Positions 59,001 to 64,000 of a stretch of 64,000 nucleotides of DNA are shown here, piece after piece. This stretch comes from Durusdinium trenchii (Eukaryota > Sar > Dinophyceae > Suessiales > Symbiodiniaceae): positions 172,351 through 236,350 of the forward strand of contig CAXAMN010004025.1 in assembly GCA_963970005.1 (NCBI GenBank), in the 5' to 3' direction. A program made the position numbers and the translations under genes. Numbering within the stretch: position 1 is the first letter of the stretch; every line of letters begins with the position of its first letter. The notes beneath the pieces are model-generated. The model had not been told where the DNA came from, ran no database searches, and was given only the letters and a program-made list of their open reading frames with translations.

Positions 59001-60675
59001 ATGTGACATGTGTCGCAGTCATGCCCAAAATCGTTTAGATTCCTGATGCAGCTATAATATATGCTATAATATTGGTCTTTCAATTGTCAGAATCGACCGA
59101 CCACGGTCACTAAACGGGCCAAGTTGCCGTCAGAATGTCAGCCTGCCAGGTTTCCGCCATCTCTTGAGTTTGGTGTCCAAATGCGCAAGAACCAGTCTCG
59201 ATCACACTTGAACAACACGAACAAATACAGAATATAGATTGGCACTCGCTAGTCTAATCTATCTGTGTCAGACAAAGGGTTGGGAGGGTGTTTGGCATCA
59301 GCAATTCCAACAAAGCCGCATGAAAAAGAGTATCACCCCCATGCTGGCTTTGCCTTGGGATCCCAATCTGCACGTGCATCCGCGGCGTTGAAGGGCAGGG
59401 GCCTGACTAACTGACTCAACACTTAGCGCGGGCAGGTCCTAACAAGTTTTGGGGATGAACATGGATGAACGCTTGCTTGAACAATTGTGCACAAGTTTAA
59501 AAAGAAAAAAACACATCAAAAGATATTAAGAATAGCCTGAGCTCAGGTACTTTGAAACCACTGATGGGAAGCAAGGCTCTGATGCCGAAGATCTGCATAG
59601 TTTTTGTAGAGGAAGGTATACACATTGAATGACATTCAGTAGTCACGATTTGGTTCGCTTTTAGCAACGTTTGCTCCATTCATCTCCATTCCTGAGATGT
59701 GATTAATTACAGTAATGCTTAACATTTCAGGGCTGATATGGGTGTGTACTAAAATAGGGAGACCTCCCAGTTCGACACCCTGGAAGAAAGAAGATAGACC
59801 AGTCATGATCAGTCTACCCATACGGTTGGGTGTCTCCCCATTCCAGTACACACCCCTATCTTCAGATCTCCCTCAGCTGAGCAGCTGACCACCAAATGGA
59901 GAGCCCCGCGTATGCGGACTTCTTGGAGCGGGGCAGCATGGGGAAATTCAGCCTGTGGCCAAGCACGATGGTGAACGAAAGGAGAAGTTCGGGGAAAACA
60001 GAACTAGGGTGAATGCATAAACTGAGAGCCAGTGGCTGGCAATTGATGTGTTGCCAGGTTCTTTGACAACTGAGAATTTGTTCAATCAGTCTTACATCAG
60101 TCTTACCTTTTAATCCTGTTTTAAAAACCTTCCCAGCAAATCGCTTGCTTTTTGTAGTGACAATCATCGGTAGCTTGCCTGGGGCCTAAGGCCTGGTGAA
60201 GGCTGAGTGGAGGAGATGTTGTGTTACCAGGAGATTCCATAGCTAGTATTCCATGAAACCGGTGATTTTTTTGAGGTACCGAATCTCCAGTCTGCGATCT
60301 CAAGCCCGCTTCACATATGCTAACGAACATGCTGAGCAGTGCCTCACAAGCAAAAGGCATCTGGGAAGACCCCCCTGTGGGGACAGCAACGACTCGCAAC
60401 GACTCGCGCCGGCCTCAAGCACTCATCACTGACCTGTCGGCAACATCTTGTTGCATCCACATTCAACATGAGTGGTTTTGGGCCTTTTTAAGCTCTCTTA
60501 ACAATCCCAAGTCGTCATTTCACCATTTTCACCATTCTCTTCAATTGAATTGGTTACTAAGTACGAGGCAAAGGAGGTGTTGATGTATCCGGATAGTGAT
60601 TTGCCAACCCATTTAGTCGCCACACCCACATCTTCAGTTTCTTGACTCTCCTGAGCCCACGCTTCACTGTCACAC
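56069..60675. other. Mostly spacer or intron sequence
   Basis: Weak - strand exon candidates include 57500-57575 (SEASILSQRERQEGPEAPVW). A TC microsatellite lies at about 56391-56412. One dispersed repeat cluster (58352-58441) is annotated separately. No complete gene or RNA was recognised. Confidence 0.3.
58352..58441 (+). repeat. Dispersed repeat 'taggttggaggccatcgct'
   Basis: About four and a half copies of a 22-bp unit ta(g/t)taggttggaggccatcgc. It is the reverse complement of the family at 36190-36325, showing that the AT-rich island and the right flank share a repeat. Confidence 0.85.
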
Positions 60676-60775
60676 CCTTTGGAACTCTTCGGATGCGTTC
60701 GCCTCCAAGATGAACTGCTTCAGCGAAGCCATGTGAGGATCCAGGTCTGGCAGCTTCACTTGCACACAGCAACTC
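60676..60775 (-). CDS. Candidate exon, unknown product
   Basis: Bounded on the - strand by ccaag|g and a gtgtga donor. It encodes CCVQVKLPDLDPHMASLKQF and ILEANASEEFQR. Splice signals and helical composition are good. It is possibly an upstream exon of the coiled-coil gene. Confidence 0.45.
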
Positions 60776-60827
60776 CTTGGACCGGTACACGGCATTGCAA
60801 CAAGTCTCACAAAGTTAATTGACTATT

Positions 60828-60898
60828 GTTCCTAGTAGTAACAAGTGCCTCGCTAGTAGTAACAAGTGCCTTACTACTAGTAACAAGAAGCTACTAAG
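60828..60898 (+). repeat. Dispersed CTAGTAG repeat, cluster 4
   Basis: Units ctagtagtaacaagtgcct, ctagtagtaacaagtgcctt and actagtaacaagaagctact; same family as cluster 2 and the same orientation. Confidence 0.9.
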
Positions 60899-61570
60899 TT
60901 GCTCAAGAAGATCTGTTTTTTTTCTGAGTTCCTCTGTTCGTCCTTCTCCCTTTCAGAATTTTAAGCTGTGACCAAACGATCCACAGTCCGGGCCACGCTC
61001 AGTTTTTTGGTATATTATGAAATTTGGCGCGTGTGCTATCGCTTTCTTTTTTTCCGGTTTTCTAGTTATCGTGAATTCGGGTGAGTGGATTGTGGTTGTT
61101 CCGCAAAAAGCTTGCGTTTTGAGATCCCACGCCCATCTCTTTATATACTCTTCCGTCTGTCTAGTCTTCCGTCTGTAACTTTGAGCACGTCCCTCTCCTG
61201 CTGGCGAGCATTTCCCGAGTGGCCTGGTGATCAGGGCTCCGAAGGAGAATGCAAGGTTGGGAGACGCCAATGAAGCAAATCCTCAGCCTTGAAGACCCCT
61301 AGTGCTTGTGTTTTGGAGGGTCGGGACATCGAGAAGAAAGAAAACACCTGTGAACCATAGCAATCCCGTACACCCGGCAGCATGGATCAAAAGACTTCGA
61401 CTTCTGGCTGGAAATGACCTTTTTTGCGTTCAAACCATCTCAAAGAGCCTTTTTCACTTGGGATAACAATTCAACTATGGCCGAAAACATCCGAACGTTT
61501 CGCAAAAACACCACCCAGACCTCTCAAAAAGGAAATGCGCGTTTCGAATCTCGCATAATGTTCGAAGCAC

Positions 61571-61660
61571 CAGACGCCGCTCACGGCCGCTCGCGGTTGC
61601 AGCCGCCGCCTGCTTCGCTTGGACCTCAGCATCCACCTCCTCTTCCTCTTCTCGAAGTGC
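61571..61660 (-). CDS. Coiled-coil exon
   Basis: A 90-bp - strand exon between cggcag|g and a gtgctt donor, exactly 30 codons. It encodes ALREEEEEVDAEVQAKQAAA followed by ATASGRERRL. Composition matches the coiled-coil exons at 46.6-51.3 kb, so it may be an early exon of the same gene or of a related one. Confidence 0.5.
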
Positions 61661-63159
61661 CTGCCGGGAACTTGAGTGGGATTCCGACAAGTTGGGGGCC
61701 AGTGCGAAAAGCCGGAGACAGCCAAAATGCTGGGATCCAGAAATTTGGTTCTAGCGTGGTGCTTTATAGCTTCATAGAAAACGCCTGCGTCACGCACACC
61801 AAAGTCAACTGAATAATTCACCAAATCACAAGCCAGTTTGTCTACCTCATGTATATTGTCGTTGTGTGCAACGCTGAAAGGCTTGCGTGTCTGGTTACCT
61901 TGACTGATCCACTTTGAGGAAGCAATGAGTCTATGCGCGCGCAAGTAGAATGGTGCGGCAGTTTCGTAGACATAGGTGGCATAGGATTAAGCAACTCAGT
62001 TCGCTGTAGTTTAGCTTTCAATATGCAGTTGGGAGCCCCTGACCACCGAAGACGAGACTCCTAACCAGTCTTGGAAAAAGCACCGTTTGTTATGGTTGGT
62101 ACAAAGTGACTTCGAACAAACTGTCCCATGGATTTGAGGCCATAAGTACCGTTGGTCCATGCTTCCCGTGCCTTGTTCTTCATGGTCCCCCGGATCTTCT
62201 CCTTCGCTCCGATTTGAGTCCAAGAGCCCCACGACACAAGCCACCGGTTGATCCGGTGTCACAGCAGCCCCCCTGTTGAAGCCAACAACCTTTAAGCCCG
62301 TCAGGAGGTGGAAGAGATCTTGAGACGGGGAGGTGGAAGAGAAGAAGCACCAGGCCCCTGGCAGGGGCCAACAAGAAGAAATTGCCCACGGCATTGCTCC
62401 CAATCATGATGGATTTCCTCTGAACGTGTTGCCAAATGCATCGAGAAGCAAGACCAACCATTGGACAGTCGTCCAGAACAGAGCGAGCGACCCAGGGATG
62501 CCTACAGCCTGCAGCCTGCTTCTGATAGCTTGTGCAACTACATCACAGAGAAAGTGCTTAGAGTTCTTGCTGCCCTGCCTGGAAAGTGTTCACGCGGTAG
62601 CAAGGCAGGTCAAAGCCAAACAAATAAGTTTCCTGCCACAAATCATTTGTCACAAGATTTGATCCCACCCACAGCTGCTCATATCCAAATCTTCAAAGAT
62701 GAGAACAAACAAAAATACCTCTCTGGTGTAGGAGTAGGTATGTAATGCTATTTGTATAGCTACTTAGCGACATAGTTGGATAGTTAGCTGGCTGGTTGGT
62801 TGGTTGGCTGGTTGGTCAGCTGGTTACTTGGTACAGTAGGTTGCTTTGTTGGTTAGCTATGGTTAGCTCGTTCGTAGTCAGGTGGCTACTCTGTCAGTTA
62901 GTTGATTACTAGATGGCTTGTCAAGTTGAAATTGCCTCTACACGCATGCTGTCACAGGGAAACAGCATTTTACCAACGAAACCAACATCAATCAAAAATC
63001 ATCAAACTAACCAAACCAACTGACTGAGGACTCGCTGACCCCAAACTTCAACCGATGAATCAACCAACCAATCAACGACCTCTTTCAACGAATGGCCGAT
63101 CTGACCAACAAATGGCGAGTTCTTGCTGTTTCATCTTCTTTCCTGATGTATCGTTTATA
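61661..63159. other. Spacer with a weak exon and a GGTT-rich tract
   Basis: A - strand stretch at about 62160-62225 encodes LLDSNRSEGEDPGDHEEQGT and could be an exon. 62760-62890 is a degenerate run of ggttggttggctggttgg-like units. Nothing else was recognised. Confidence 0.3.
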
Positions 63160-63327
63160 CTAGGGGCTCTACTAGGAGCAAGGACGTTACTAGGGGCTCC
63201 TGGCATCGCTACTAGGAGCAAAGACGCTACTAGGGGCTCCTGGCATCGCTACTAGTAACAAGAAGCTACTAGGGGCTCCTGGCCTCACTACTAGGAGCAA
63301 GATGGAGCAAGGACGCTTGTAACTAGT
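63160..63327 (+). repeat. Dispersed CTAGTAG repeat, cluster 5
   Basis: Alternating units actaggggctcctggcatcg, ctactaggagcaaggacg and ctagtaacaagaagctact; seven or more copies in the orientation of clusters 2 and 4. Confidence 0.92.
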
Positions 63328-64000
63328 GCATGGTCGGCTGCCTTCGTGGCATCGTCCACATCCTCCGGAGGCGAGCCCCAGTTGCGTGTAAAGGCGTCCT
63401 GGCGTTTCCCTACGGCATGAATCTACGTGCAACTCTTCAAGAAAGGCTTTCAGAGTTAGAACCCCTGAATGATAATATACAGATATATACAGTAGACATC
63501 TTGATGAGATTGCCAAGGCCTATATAGCAAGTTGATCTACTTCTGGACCTCTGGCCAAATTGAAAGCTCTTCTAGGAAAGCCACGGCCAGCAGCAGTCGC
63601 CGGATCCTCGCCACCACACCCTATCATGCCCCCTGAAACAGTCCCATGGCTACCATCGACGTCGAGAAAAATCTCCCACCTCCAGTCGGGGGGCATCTGG
63701 CAGGGAGTAGTAGACTGTGAAGTCTGGAGGCGATGGACCATCTGCGCAAATCAGGCGACGCCCAAACCCGCTCAAATCTTGTTTTGAGGATCGAAGTGGC
63801 AAGCCAATCAGGGCCCCAGGAGCAAACGAAAAACGTGTGGGAACTTGGGTACATGCTGAAGTAGTGGTAATTTGGTAAGTCTCAAATAAACAGAAAGAGC
63901 AAGAATGTATGTTATCTGTAAATGCAAAGTTCAATGCAGGCACAGCAAAGGGGGCCAGGGGAACAGAAGCTCTGCCAGTTCTGCGAAGGTTCAAAGTCCA
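63328..64000. other. Right end of window, no supported gene
   Basis: Frames of 76 to 114 codons overlap on both strands around 63560-63990, with no motif or splice pattern that favours one. The window ends here, so any exon would be partial. Confidence 0.25.

Noticed and set aside
1-64000. CRISPR arrays, bacterial operons, rRNA or tRNA genes
   Set aside because: No regular spacer arrays, no ribosome binding sites ahead of frames, and no recognisable rRNA cores or tRNA T-loop plus anticodon structures on either strand.
1-64000. Relict dinoflagellate spliced-leader sequences as marks of retroposed genes
   Set aside because: I looked for ccattttggctcaag-type strings, especially before 16818 and beside 52739, and found only 8-base partial matches such as ggctcaag at about 41509 and 55728, which are expected by chance.

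Overview
The window reads as nuclear DNA of a dinoflagellate, most probably of the Symbiodiniaceae group. Genes are cut into many very short exons. Every acceptor I could fix by reading frame in the SAICAR synthetase gene is AG|G, and its donors are GC (6), GT (4) and GA (1), a mixture characteristic of dinoflagellates. A LINE reverse transcriptase, an mTERF-like repeat protein and several repeat families of types I recall from Symbiodiniaceae assemblies support this. I see no bacterial operons, ribosome binding sites, rRNA, tRNA or CRISPR.

Left part, 0-31 kb, genes on the + strand where strand can be decided. An uncharacterised protein of about 15 exons (129-5974) is followed by a 13-exon cytosine-5 DNA methyltransferase (6998-12588). 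Next comes the C-terminal two thirds of SAICAR synthetase (purine synthesis) in 12 mini-exons (13650-19021). The 2-kb intron between its exons 10 and 11 holds a complete intronless gene for a protein joining a nuclease-like domain to mTERF-type repeats (16818-17993). From 19 to 31.9 kb only scattered exon-like pieces can be supported, one with a helicase-like GDPHQL motif.

Middle, 31.9-42.3 kb. A strikingly AT-rich island with no supported host gene. It holds modular repeats, a decayed LINE reverse transcriptase on the - strand (33620-35330), a 713-bp DNA transposon inserted into it (33939-34651, with inverted repeats and a 9-bp target duplication), a fold-back element, tandem arrays and a 100-N gap.

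Right part, 43.6-62 kb. Exons that can be assigned a strand lie on the - strand. They include a long coiled-coil protein, proline/alanine-rich exons and a single-exon secreted protein with Tyr/His/Gly repeats (52335-52739). Five clusters of one short dispersed repeat lie only in this half. The two halves therefore converge on the AT-rich island, resembling the boundary between two unidirectional gene arrays. The genes do not form one pathway; the methyltransferase and the decayed, transition-rich retroelement may be linked in theme, but that is speculation.
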